Source: Taiwanofungus camphoratus
Lineage: Eukaryota > Basidiomycota > Agaricomycetes > Polyporales > Taiwanofungaceae
Direction of reading: 5' to 3'
Length of the DNA stretch: 64,000 nucleotides
NCBI GenBank assembly: GCA_003999685.1
Contig: CP021223.1
Location: forward strand, 682,001 to 746,000
The translations under genes and the position numbers were made by a program. Shown piece after piece: positions 12,021 to 23,172 of this stretch (position 1 is its first letter; each line of letters opens with the position of its first letter). Under the pieces are notes generated by a model. That model did not search any database, was not told the DNA's origin, and saw nothing but the letters and a program-made list of their open reading frames with translations.

Positions 12021-13148
12021 TCAAGTCTTCAAATTGCCTTCGATATACACAGCGAACTTATCTGCTATGCTTTCCTCGCTCCAGTCCACCGCCCCCTTCT
12101 CCGTCGTCCCGAGCGTGATCGCCTTCTTGTGCACAGTCACAAATTGCCGCTTCAGGCGCTGCAACTCCGAGAGCGTTATATTGCGGGGAGGAAGCGTGAC
12201 GCGCGGCTTCACAGCGGTGGTCAGTACGAGCGTCACTGTCCCTCCTGATCCTTGAGAGGCGGCCTGCTCTGCCATGATGGCCGCAACCATCGACGTTGTA
12301 GTACTTTCTAGAGTGCGCAGGGCATCTGTGGGAGCCTTGGGTACCTGGACCAACGACGGAAGCATCACTATACACATTCGTGGAAACCCAGAGGGTCCAT
12401 ACCGCTTGTGTGCCCGCGTTAGGAGGCTTGACGTTCCCTTCCGTCACAGCTTTCCAGATCCCGTCCACAGGCACATCCTCGTCCGTCCAGAGCACAGTGA
12501 AGAGAGGAGAATCCCACCGGACCATTGAAGATGGCTCTTCATAGCGTAGCAGCAAATTGTCGAGTCTTTTGCGTGGGGTGAGCATCAGCAACGCGTTTTG
12601 TCACAGACGGACGCAGGGACTCACGTATCTGGAGGGTATGCTCGCCCATCTTGTCGCGAGGCGTTCCACTCTTTGCACAGCTCTTGACTCGCCACGACAT
12701 AAACCTTTTGAGATGTACAATAGATACATTATACTCTCGGTGCGGAAAAATAGGTCACGACGCACGGTGCAAACCCTTATTTTTTGCTCCCTCGCCGCGC
12801 AGTACATCTGGTACCGGAACCCCTTGATGTAGTTCATCGCATCCACGATCAAAATTGTGTCTTGCCCCATCTGCCGCTGCATCGCCGTAAAAAGGGCAGC
12901 GCGAGCTGGCTTTTCCGACCGACCATCTGCAGAGGTGTTTATTGCATTCATTGGAAGCACATGAGAAATGACATACCACCGTATACATCTCGCCCAATGT
13001 TGAGCACGTCGTCAGAGAGAATCGAGACCTTTAGCTTCGGTCCCACATAATTTGGGTCCTGTAGGCGCGACTCGAGATGTGTACGGAGCTGTTCAGCACG
13101 TTTTGTCTTCCCTGAGGATGGATATCCTGACAATGTGATCAGCGCCAT
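12021..13148 (-). CDS. KTI12: Kti12, Elongator-associated P-loop ATPase
   Basis: Kti12 is a tRNA-binding P-loop ATPase, related to the O-phosphoseryl-tRNA kinase PSTK, that works with Elongator in 5-carbamoylmethyl modification of wobble uridine in cytosolic tRNAs. The ATG at 13148 starts MALITLSGYPSSGKTKRAEQ; the Walker A motif GYPSSGKT is residues 8-15. Then LKVSILSDDVLNIGRDVYGG closes exon 1, exon 2 carries DGRSEKPARAALFTAMQRQM and the Walker-B-like strand DTILIVDAMNYIKGFRYQMY, and exon 3 carries VASQELCKEWNASRQDGRAY. LDNLLLRYEEPSSMVRWDSP precedes TVLWTDEDVP, and the C-terminal tRNA-binding half ends with LSELQRLKRQFVTVHKKA and GNLKT. Three introns of about 50 nt are visible. I used the ATG rather than an upstream in-frame GTG. 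All the family's key parts are present. Confidence 0.9.
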
Positions 13149-14619
13149 GATCACATTGTATCATCCAATTTGAGCTGTGATCAATGTTTCTCACCAACAC
13201 AATCCTAAAAACATTGTCCACTACTCTACCTGAGGAGCATCAAACTTTACAGCAGACATGTTATATAGATAAGCAAAACAATATATTATTCCATTCAACA
13301 CAGTACATCCATTGTATATACCCAATCCCAAGTTCCCTTCAGATAATCCCTCCAACTGAATCAGTTGTCACTGGGAATGAAGATTTTCCAAAAATTGCTG
13401 GAGGCCGAAGCCAACAGACGTGTTCGGATGTGTAATTTGCAATCAGCAAAAGACTGTGCCTCGGTAAAGACCTCACTGGCGACAGTACGTGCCCGAGCAC
13501 AAGGATAAGGAAAACATTCACTAGAGGCTGATTTATATAGGAAGAGACGCGTGCGCACGGACCAAACGGCTTAGGGTGGGCGATTGCCATCACACAAAGT
13601 CAGGATTGCTTTCTCTACTACTATGTACAACCACTTTTTTTTTCGCTGTCTGAGACTAAGTCGTGCTTTCGTAGAGGATTTGAAAGGTTGGACCGAATGT
13701 TCTGATAATGGCATCTTGTCGTGCGGCTCTTCAGGTCAGGTCCGTATGTATGTGGGCATCCATGATATGTCAGGAGGCATGAGTCTGTCTAACGCAACAC
13801 ACTGGAATTGGTCGCTCATGCATTGTACAACGTCGGATGCAAATGAAGTACGTGAGTCACAACTGCTTGCTGTTGTCCATCGTACTGCTCTTACCGCGTA
13901 GAAATCTTACAGGATAGCTGCATACAATACCAACGGCCCATGTGCTATGAGACTAGCCATACAATCACGCCCGGTGCATTCCGTTGTAGTACATTGGGAT
14001 ATTATCCCGGGGCCTATCGTGGCAGTCGTTTCTGCCCTGTCTCACCCTGGGGCCGCCTGCAAGTTGTCCCAAGGGCATGTGTTCTGGGTATCTCAAGGGT
14101 CCATATCTCACCGGTAATGCTTCGCTCTTTGCCTAATTTGTTTCCTCGAATATGTTTTTCTTAGGCAGTTGATCTTACGTAACCGGTGTACGAGCTCTTC
14201 ACGTTCACAGCGTACAACTTTAAATGCAATCCTCGTTTCGCGATCCACAAAGCTTGCGCGGGTTGCATAGAATCGCGTCTCAATGTGGATGTCCCATCCA
14301 TGTTGAGCATCTTGATTGAGGTGACCATCCCTTCGTGGAATGAACTCTGCGAACATTGAGCCTGCCGCGAACGGTCCCGGTCGAATGTCTTCGCACCATC
14401 TGCAGCGAAGTGTGGAAATGACCATGTTTCCGTGCACTCGATGTTATTTCCGCCCGGACATTGCAAGTCTAGGCTCAATTTAGACGAGCGCTCGGGCCAG
14501 GAACACCCGTTCTCACGTACAACGGTAGCCGAATGTAAAGTTGTGAGCTCGACCAGGCGACCGAGGGCTGCTCTCCTCTGCCACTTGTCCCAACGCCCAG
14601 TGCCAGGGCTGTCGACAGC
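13149..14619. other. Intergenic, mostly unexplained
   Basis: 1.47 kb without a recognised gene. The left 400 bp are AT-rich and probably the KTI12 promoter. A 105-codon minus-strand frame at 14161-14478 is listed separately as a weak candidate. Confidence 0.4.
14161..14478 (-). CDS. Weak candidate small gene, unrecognised
   Basis: A 105-codon open frame starting MSLDLQCPGGNNIECTETWS, with three cysteines in its first half and a donor-like GTAAGA just after SSYTGY near 14180, so a downstream exon is possible. No family is recognised, there is no obvious signal peptide, and frames on the other strand overlap. It could equally be chance. Confidence 0.2.
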   Translation of the reverse strand: MSLDLQCPGGNNIECTETWSFPHFAADGAKTFDRDRSRQAQCSQSSFHEGMVTSIKMLNMDGTSTLRRDSMQPAQALWIAKRGLHLKLYAVNVKSSYTGYVRSTA

Positions 14620-16573
14620 ATGGCTGCCGCTTCTCCCCCAGACTCACGCACAGCGCCCCTGGTGATTGAGTTGTGTATCTATCTGGCAGGCCGAGCCCAC
14701 TGACCCCATCAGGAAGCAGATGCCAGAAGCAGGCGAGCAGGCCACGGACGACGCTGAGCCAGCGCACCAGCCCGACGAACAAGGCCCTGCGCGCGCTGCA
14801 TCTTCAGCCAGTCTCCGAACAGCCCACCGTGCTGCCCAGGCAGGTTCTCAACAAGCCAACAATACCCATGTCACCCAGGATGGTGCTCCGGCTGCAGGCG
14901 ATCATTCATTATCTAGCGACATCTCCGTGCAGGCACCTTCTCCCTCTTCTTCAACGCCGCAGCCGTTTTCCCCTGCTGGGCTGGGACCAGCAACCATGGC
15001 TACCACGCTCACTCCAGTAGAGAAGCAGCAGGCCGAGGCCGAGAAGGTGGACGAGAAGGGTGCAGGCACTGCGACGACGTTCACCATGCCGCTGGGAAAG
15101 CGCCGCAGACGCGAAGGTAAGGAGATGTCCGAGGGGATACACACCGTGTCGAGCACTACAGAGCGGCCGTCGTCGCGCGGTACAAGGGCCTCGTCCAAGC
15201 GCGCGAGAAAGTCGCTCTTCGCCAGGATAGCGGCCGTGTGCACGTCGTGCATAAGCTCCTCTCGCCGCGAGCACGAGATTGATGTCGACGAAGGCGCGTC
15301 TCGCACGTTGGAGGGCGAGAAGCACACCCGCACCGAGACGGAGACGAGCCAGCAGCACACCCAGGAGTCTTCGACGTCTCTCACAGGTCAGAACTCCCCG
15401 TCACTTTATGAATGAAATGTGCTGATCTCCGGGGCAGTGACGCCCCCGCCCTTGCATCCGATCGTAGACCCGGGCTCCACCGCTGATCCTGAGATTCTCA
15501 TACCACCTACTCCCTCGAGGCTTTTGCCACGGTCGGAGACGCACGGGCTGACTGCAGGCGCTGTGCAGCCCCCAGGGTCGACCGGCCATGATGTGACTTT
15601 TGAACACGGCCATGCCCATGCTCCAGACTCGGCTGACGAGTCTGACAGCTCGTTCACGGAGGAGGAGGTCTTTAGAGATCTCATGCGTATGGACGAGGAA
15701 GATGAAGAGCAGGTTCTCATTCGGAAGGGCGGAATCGGGATTCCTATCGGTCTTGTAGGTCCACCTTTTTGTCAACACCCGTGAACATATACTGACCTGC
15801 GCACTACCTCAGGATGGCACGCCGCAACCACTTTTGCCGCCAGTTGCGCCGGAGCATCTCGGCCGCAAGTGCCTTGTCCTAGATCTTGACGAGACCCTGG
15901 TGCATAGCAGCCTAAAGGTTCGTGCGGCTAGTCACTCTAAAGGCAGCTAGCTCAATATGCGCCGTAGGCGGTGCCATCACCGGACTACATCGTCCCGGTT
16001 GAAATTGAGTCCTTCTGGCATAATTTCTACGTCCTCAAACGGCCCGGTGTTGACGGCTTCCTGAAACGTATGGGCGAGATCTATGAAGTCGTAGTCTTCA
16101 CTGCGAGCCTGAGCAAGGTCAGTATCCGTTTCTGGCTTTAACTTCCCATGTCTATCACAGTTCCTTGAATTTGAATTTCATGTTTACTATCTCAGTATGC
16201 CGACCCGGTCCTCGACAGGCTTGACCCTGACGGCTCCGTCGCACACCGACTGTTCCGAGAGAACTGCTACAATCACCGAGGCAACTATGTCAAAGTCAGC
16301 CTTTCTTCCAGCTGGTTCTTGCCAGATCATTGACGTCATTCACTTTTACGATGTGCTGCGCAGGACTTGTCGCAACTGGGCAGGCCGATTGGGGACACCA
16401 TCATCATCGACAATTCCCCCGCATCCTACATATTCCACCCGCACAACGCAGTGCCCATCTCATCGTGGTTCAATGATCCGCACGACACGGAGCTCACTGA
16501 CCTGTGCCCTTTCCTCACCGACCTGGGCATGATGCCTGGCGACGTGCGCGGCATCCTGAACTCTTCCGTGTAG
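14620..16573 (+). CDS. NLI/FCP1-type (Psr/Scp-like) HAD phosphatase, copy 1
   Basis: A small-CTD-phosphatase / Psr1-type Ser phosphatase of the HAD superfamily. The catalytic part is spread over exons downstream of 15810: [16 protein letters not shown] (nucleophile and acid/base Asp in DLDET), [69 protein letters not shown]-like [32 protein letters not shown] (HAD motif III Lys region to DNSP) and [17 protein letters not shown]. The N-terminal 250 residues are Ser/Pro/Glu-rich, with a basic patch [19 protein letters not shown] and a Cys pair CTSC that may be lipidated as in yeast Psr1 (inference). An intron at about 15386-15437 interrupts the disordered part. The start is uncertain: ATG 14620 ([10 protein letters not shown]) needs an intron that looks too short, so the first coding bases may differ. 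A paralogue lies at 33668. Confidence 0.83.
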
Positions 16574-17655
16574 AGCCCTGCTACGCAGAATTCAGTTTCT
16601 GCTCGGGCCTGTGGAGGCCGTGAACAAGTCGTCAAGACCCGCGTCACAGGCCCACGCCACCTCACACGAAATGTCATCGTCCAAATACACTGACTGTATA
16701 GGCGCATCGGTAGCCTGGGGTTCTCCGCTCGACTTGGTCTGGTGACCAACATTTCCAGCGTCGTTCTTTTCCGTCTGTTCTCCGGCGCATTACAGTCAAT
16801 TCTATTCCCGTATACCCCCCAAACAGGTGAGGGTTTATCCAGCATTCTCGTTTGCGGCTCGTGAGAATGCTCATCAAGTTTTCTCACCCTATCAAGCAAG
16901 ATTGCTTCTCATCGTGTCCCTGCAGGATCATCGGGAAGGATGTCCCGCACACACCCTCTCAAGCTTCCCCACACTCCCTTGTCGTATCTCTCCTGTCTTT
17001 GCCCGCGTACGTCTCCTCCAGTTACCTGCCCTTACCCTTGCTCAAGCATTCCATGCCCGTCTAGGTCTCGCAGTTATTTATTAGATACCCCTTCTCTTAG
17101 TCGGGCTTCATTGCTGCTGTCTTTTCGGGTACTCATGTGACGCACCGATACGAATACATGATGAGAACTCCCTTTCCGTTTCAACGTGTGCCATCCCGAT
17201 CTTGGGTAAAATTCGCAGCGTCGCGATCTTCTCCGCACTGTTGTGCCATTTTGCCGAAGAGCTTCAGCTGCTTCTCCTTCTGCGGCCTCAAAATGAGACT
17301 CAGTTGCTGCCGCGATAGTTGGCCTGATTACAGGGGTGAGTCAGTCCCGTGGTGAGCCAGGTGAGGCAAGGTGCCTGGGCGACGTCGACATCCTTATGGC
17401 GGCCATAGCAGCTGCGGTCGGCACAACGTCAGCAAATGCAGTATAGATAAAAGCACCCTGTTGGACACATGTCATCAACGAAGCTGGAAATTGACGCTTT
17501 ATCATTTCAAATCGTTACTGCATTCATATACAGAGAACCTGTCTTCTACTTTCCCCCCTCCCTTCTCCCCGGGCTACTCCAGACCTTGCTTGGTAATTAC
17601 TCGCACATTTACTGCCCTATACGCTCCCAGAGCTACTTAACAATAAAAGAAGCAG
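16574..17655. other. Intergenic between convergent genes
   Basis: About 1.1 kb holding the 3' UTRs of two convergent genes, with pyrimidine-rich stretches at about 16970-17060 and 17540-17580. No coding frame with recognisable features. Confidence 0.45.
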
Positions 17656-20600
17656 TTACTTGTCGTTACACCCATTGCTCCCCTCCGTCGGTACCTCATC
17701 CTCCCACGGACTGAACCTACTCTTCTTCATACGCGGCAGATTCTGTAGCCACGACAGACCTGGCGATAGAAAAGTTCTACTACCAGTCTCAGGAACAGGC
17801 CCGACAGACGGCCGCTGTGACGCAATGGAGTGGACATGCGACGGTGAAGACGGCATGCTCGCGATCGATACCTCGCTCAAGGTAGGTAATCGCTCGAGGC
17901 TGGTATTGGTGGAGCTCCCCAGGGCACGCTGCAACGCCTCTCGCTCTGCAGGCGAGGGTGCGAACGCACGCATATTGATGTTTGAGAAGAGCGAGTCCGA
18001 CTCAGGCGGCGTAATAACACTGGGGACGCCAGGGGCCATACCCGTAGGCTGCGACGAGAGATCGAACTGCGGCGGCCTTGAGAAGGACGGGAGGGACTGT
18101 TTCGTCAGGCGAAAGACCTTGGCCTCAGGGTTCAGTCCTTTCTTCTCTTTCGGGTCGGCCGAGTGCCAGCGCCGGTGAGCTCCGTTAGTCCTGTCACCTG
18201 AATCGTCTTCGCGTGTGACTTGCTGCGGCTCGGAAATCGTGCGATTCGGGGATGGGAAGACCGCACGCTGCATGTCCATAGCATCAGGCGTCAGGTGATG
18301 GCGCAAGGTAGGAGGAGGCCTTATTTCGAAAGGGTCCTCTTTGTCAACCCCATCGAACGACGGATGGGTGATCGACGTAGGCGACGAAGCCAAAGTAGCT
18401 GGATGCTCGACGGGTGGAAGAGGAGGATGAGAGTCACGCCAGTTGGGGGCCAGGACATCGTCACCTTCTGTCTGGAAAGACCGCGACACATCTTCAGTGC
18501 TGCCACCGCCTTCCAGAGAGGTGATGAGGCTGGAAGGAATCAATGAAGTACTTCTGGGAGAAATAGCCACCCCGCCTTGCATACCACCGATGAAAGGGTC
18601 ATCATTCTCGCCGAAGGGTGAGAAGCGAGACGAATGAGACTGGGCAGTAGAGAGGGGAACTGATGAGTTGCCGTCGAGAAAAGAGTATCCTTGAGGACGC
18701 AGGAATACTGCACTATTGCTGTCAGACCCATTAAGGTGGAGACGGTCGCGGAAGTTAGATATTCCCCCAAGAGACAGGTTCTTGGGTCTGGGAGAGATGG
18801 ACAAATCTCTGGCCTCTCCAGATCCGGACGATCCCGACCCCCGCCTAGGAGGCGCTTGAAGAATGTGTGGGAAGGCGTTTGAGCCTCGCGAAAAGTCAGC
18901 GTTGATGTGAGTGTGAGGATTTTGTATGAGAGGCTGGGTGTACGTAGTCATAGGCGACCAGAGACTCGGTTCATCTTCTTCAACAGTGGTGACAACATGC
19001 AGCGGATAGAATGAGCGATCCTGTTTCCTCAGCTCTGCCTGTTCCTTTGCATGCTTTAAGCGCTCCTCCTCCTGCACAATGCGCCCTTCCAGCTCTTTCG
19101 CGCGCACATTCAACGCAGCAACAACGTCCTCCGCGACCTTGATCTCCTTCCGCTTCCGCTCCAGCTCCTCCGCCATTTCCTTCTCCGCGACATCCCCCTC
19201 CTCCTTCACGCGCACGGTCGCCTGCTCATCCTCGGACATGCGCTCTCTCAGCGCGCCTATCTCTGCGCCGAGTCGCTCGATGCGCTGGCTCGCGCTGTCC
19301 CGCGCGCTCTCCGCCGCGCATAGACGCTTCTCCGCGTCGCGCCGTCCACCCTCCGCGACGCGCTTCGAGTCCTCGAGTGCCTTCGTGCGCGTCTTGATCT
19401 CTGCGCGTGCGGCATCCTCAGTTCGCTTGCGCTCGCGCTGCACATCGAGGTCGCTCTGGATGGCGGTGTGTGATGCGGTGGCACCTGCCCGCACGTCAGA
19501 GAGCTGCGTACGCAGCTCGTGCACGGCAGACTTAGAGTGTGATATTTGCCGCAGGAGCTCGGCAATTGCGGGGGACTGGTCGAATGATGAGGTGGGCGAG
19601 GGCGAGTAGGTCAGTACCGGGGGTGTGTTGAGCTTAACGTGGTCAATCGGTGCAGGTGTCTGGGGCTGCGTTGGCGAGTGATTATGCCGTTGCGACGGAG
19701 TGCGTTCTCCTTTGTGCGGTGTTGATGCCGATGACGGTAACCGTGGTGCATGAAGAGGTAGCGATGCTGATTTCGGGAGCGGGGGCGGCGTCGTGCTACG
19801 GGGCGTGCTATTAGTCGTACGATGTGCCGAACGTTCTGTGCCCCTCGATTTGGGAGGGGTTTCGGGAGTTGGAAGACGCAATCCAGTAGACACCGATTTG
19901 TAAGGCACTATATCAAATTGAAATGACAATCTTAGGCGATCCATTCATGTGCCCTGATTTGTAAGTTTGCTTACCGTCGCATCCTTCAAGGCTATCGAGC
20001 GCTTTCACGTCTAGGATGCCGGAGCTGAGCCGTTCAGCGTCTTTGGTGTTGGCAAGTGCGTCGTGGCACCATGCCCGCACCGTCCCACATCGCCACCACT
20101 TTCCAAAAGCACCGATGAACCACGAATCCGCAGCAATTGAGGCGGCACCCTGGGCATCATGAACTGCACTCCGAGATTGAGAGGAGTTTGGGAATACCGC
20201 CGCGATCGTAAGTATACTAAAGCTATGAAAAACATGCTTCGGAGTGCGCAGAGATATCGAGGCGCGGTTAACAAAGTGAAACGGTTTGTTGTTGTCGAAA
20301 TCCCTTCCCGATTTCTGTGATACCGGAGGCGGTCGTCGAGAGACAGTATAATGGACGCCACTGTCCTCTGAGTCAGAGTGGTCGCCTTGGGAATTCTCGT
20401 CGAGACGGCTGAGGTGTTGACGAAAGGACTGTTCGGTGAGATAGTGACGAAAAGATGTCTCCGATGGATTAGTGAGGTAGGCTGATCCACGTAAGCGATG
20501 CAAGGCGATTCGATATGAGAAAGCCGACAAGAAGGGAGACACAAATGAATGAACAGCGGATAAGAGATCAAACTCTGGGACCAGTATGAAGCAAGGGAAA

Positions 20601-21015
20601 TAAACGCACCCAAAACCAGCAACACAATCATGAACACTGTTGCGAAGAACACGGTGCGCATGTCGACCTTGCGCAGGAACATGTCCATCGAGAGTGTTGG
20701 GTGATGTGCACCATAGAACATTGCGCTCACTCCACCAAAGACCATGGTAAGGAGGAGGAAAAACGGGCGACTTCCCGCAGGATGTGCGCCCGGACGTGTG
20801 GCTATGCCTCGAGGTGGGGGTGGTGCGTTCCAGGGGTTAATGTGGTTGGTCGACACCGTTGCGGGGGGACGACGACGGAGTGTCCCCGGCCAGAATGAGT
20901 TGGATGTTGCGGGAAACGACGAGGAAGGGAAAGAAAGCGACGAGCAGAGGCAGAAGACCAGAAAAAGGAGCGAGTAGGAAAGAAAACTTGAGCCACGCCC
21001 GGCGCGCTCGGTCAT
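17656..21015 (-). CDS. Putative membrane-anchored coiled-coil protein, function unknown
   Basis: Not a family I recognise. From ATG 21015 (MTERAGRGSSFLSYSLLFLV) the first exon encodes a hydrophobic start, a Pro-rich stretch, and two likely membrane helices, PFFLLLTMVFGGVSAMFY (about residues 84-101) and VFFATVFMIVLLVLGAFI (about 120-137). After one or more introns in 20160-20610, an exon with GAASIAADSWFIGAFGKWWR and ERLSSGILDVKALDSLEGCD joins across an intron (about 19908-19974) to PYKSVSTGLRLPTPETPPKS. The large last exon contains a Ser/Pro/Thr-rich linker, a long coiled coil (about 19000-19560; Arg/Glu/Ala heptads such as ELERKRKEIKVAEDVVAALN), then a disordered Ser-rich tail to the stop at 17656. 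It resembles organelle-tethering or scaffold proteins in layout only. Internal exon borders are provisional. Confidence 0.6.
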
Positions 21016-22422
21016 CTGACCACTTTTGAACTATGGCCCGGTCATATTTCACCGCCTTCGGCTCCGCCCTCCGGTCGCGGGCCCGCACCGCTCCCGAGTT
21101 CTTCCCTCTTAGGGCTTCATCTTTCTACCATCCCAACACGTTTTCTTACTGTTATTTAGTAGGATTGTGCTTCAAGACATTGAACGACTGTATGTTATTT
21201 ATTCTACACCACTGCTTTCTTTTCCAACTCGGCCATTCTACACGACAATCCGGCCTATGTCTAACTGGGAATGCCGCCAGAAGTCAACGCTATCACTCCG
21301 CCATTTCCGGGCCCAAATCATTCTTCGGCGACCGGGTCTACCATGCACGTTCTGTCTTCTGGAAACACGCCGATGTATGATCCAGACGAGTTTTGTGCGT
21401 CTTCCTGCAAAGCATCTGCACTCTTTGTCCACGAGATACCCTCACGACTCCATACACACACCAGAATATTAACTTCTTGTGGGGCACCTGGCCGTTCTCG
21501 TGAGCACTCGTTATCTCCAGCTACAGCCAGCCTTGTCCAGAAAGTCTCGATATGTCCTCGGAACCCAAACCGTGTTCTTGGCGCGAGGGCGGCATCTTCG
21601 GCGATCTGCCCACCACTGGTTGGAAACGGCGTCGCGCGATGCCATCTCCATTCTCAGATGAATCCTGATCATCTTCCTTCGTCTCTGCTCAATGCGTTCG
21701 CCTTGCATGGCGTATGACTCGTTTTCGCAGGTGTTTTGATCCACGGAACGCTCATCGGAACATTTCCAGCGCTTGCTCACTCGTGTCTCACCGCATGTAG
21801 GGACAAGCACGGTCGCACGCACGCAAAGTGAGGAGCCGGTTACATCTCGCGCGCGACATGAGCGGATGATCCCAATAACCCTACACTTTCGTCGTCCTGT
21901 CGTCTGTATAGATCTTCCTTTTGATCGCTGTTCGACAGGCCTGTATCCCGAGATGCAGACTTGTGGCGTAAATCGATGTACTGATAAACGCATGATCTGC
22001 GCGCACGACTGCACCAAGCCATCGATATACCTGTCGTTCAACCAGCTTGAAGATCTATAACTGATTGCGTGACCTAATCTTGTGGCCTCGGTACATGGAG
22101 CATTCTTCTCACATCAGCAGGTCTTACATACTTAAATTGTAGTGTCGTAGGTATGTTTACCGACAGATCGAATTGGCCGTCTCCTGGTGTCGTCAGATTG
22201 TAGGGTCCACATGAGGACATGTTCTTCGTCAGGAGCCTCTCGTGGACAATACGCTCCCTTCTACTGCACCTCGTCGTATCCGGCAGCATACCTGCATGCA
22301 CCCGGACACTCTCGCATCGGATATGTCAAGCTATCGCGGGATGCGCGTTTTTGTTGTTTAGATTCAACTGGGGTGTAGGTAGGTACCAGATGACAACAAC
22401 AGACAACGGTGTGTTCTCCGGA
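21016..22422. other. Intergenic, no gene recognised
   Basis: Several 60-176-codon frames overlap on both strands (longest 21511-22041 on -). None has recognisable motifs or convincing splice partners. The left end is the promoter of the coiled-coil gene. Confidence 0.4.
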
Positions 22423-22603
22423 TTAAGCTCGGCGCAACCATTCGTGCACGCTATCGCCGGTGGTGCTATCACAGGGCTGATCCTCAAACGTAAAGTCACT
22501 GCCTGGATACTGGCCGTTGTCCATGTCAATATCCGCATATTCGGAGTTACCAGCGGTCAGTCTCTGCACGATCTCGATCTCGATGGCGAGCTTGACAAAA
22601 TTC
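22423..22603 (-). CDS. Possible last exon of an unrecognised gene
   Basis: A 60-codon stretch preceded by an acceptor-like CTGCAG: it reads NFVKLAIEIEIVQRLTAGNS, then EYADIDMDNGQYPGSDFTFE and ends VHEWLRRA stop. The acidic, evenly polar composition looks more like protein than the surrounding frames, but no upstream exon was found and no family is recognised. Confidence 0.25.
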
Positions 22604-23172
22604 CTGCAGGCAGCAGGTCGGCTTCAGGTCGAGCTCCCACGGGCAGTATCACCGCGGCCTGTTGTCTTGCAGTATGCCAGGGCATTGCGATGGCCTCCGC
22701 TCCGATAGTTGGGTATCACATCAATTAACTGATGGATGGCCTATGAGCACATCCTCCAGTCGATCTTCAGGCTTCATTTGAAGTCATGAGCAGTGCTGCA
22801 GCAGACTTATCCCCTTTTCCAATGGCATGATGTTCCCCTACCTGCTAAGCCATGACTCTTCTGTGCAAATATACACGTAAACCTACGTGAATCACCCAGC
22901 AGCTTTCGAGGTGCCGACTGCATGGCAGTCCTGATGCTATGTGAATGATGACGAAAGAACTTAGCAGCCCAGCTTTCAGTGCACGTGGGCTATTGAATTG
23001 CCGCCTACTCTCAAGAGTCTCATCCAGGATGCCATGCTATCAGTTCCATTGATACTGCAACCTATTTGATTTCACGTACATCGTAGCAAACATTCAACCT
23101 AGTACAAATACAATTTTGATAGGGTCTCATATCCACAGACAATCCCTCCACCCCAAGAATGAGTCTGTAATC
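22604..23172. other. Intergenic, nothing seen
   Basis: No coding signal, repeat or RNA gene was recognised; the right end should be the 3' UTR of the VIT-vWA gene. Confidence 0.4.

Noticed and set aside
17660-19609. Several + strand frames of 100-170 codons
   Set aside because: They are mirror frames of the large minus-strand coiled-coil exon, with Ser/Arg-rich composition expected from the complement.
21511-22041. A 176-codon minus-strand frame
   Set aside because: Very rich in Arg, Cys and Ser with no motif or neighbouring exons; not distinguishable from chance.
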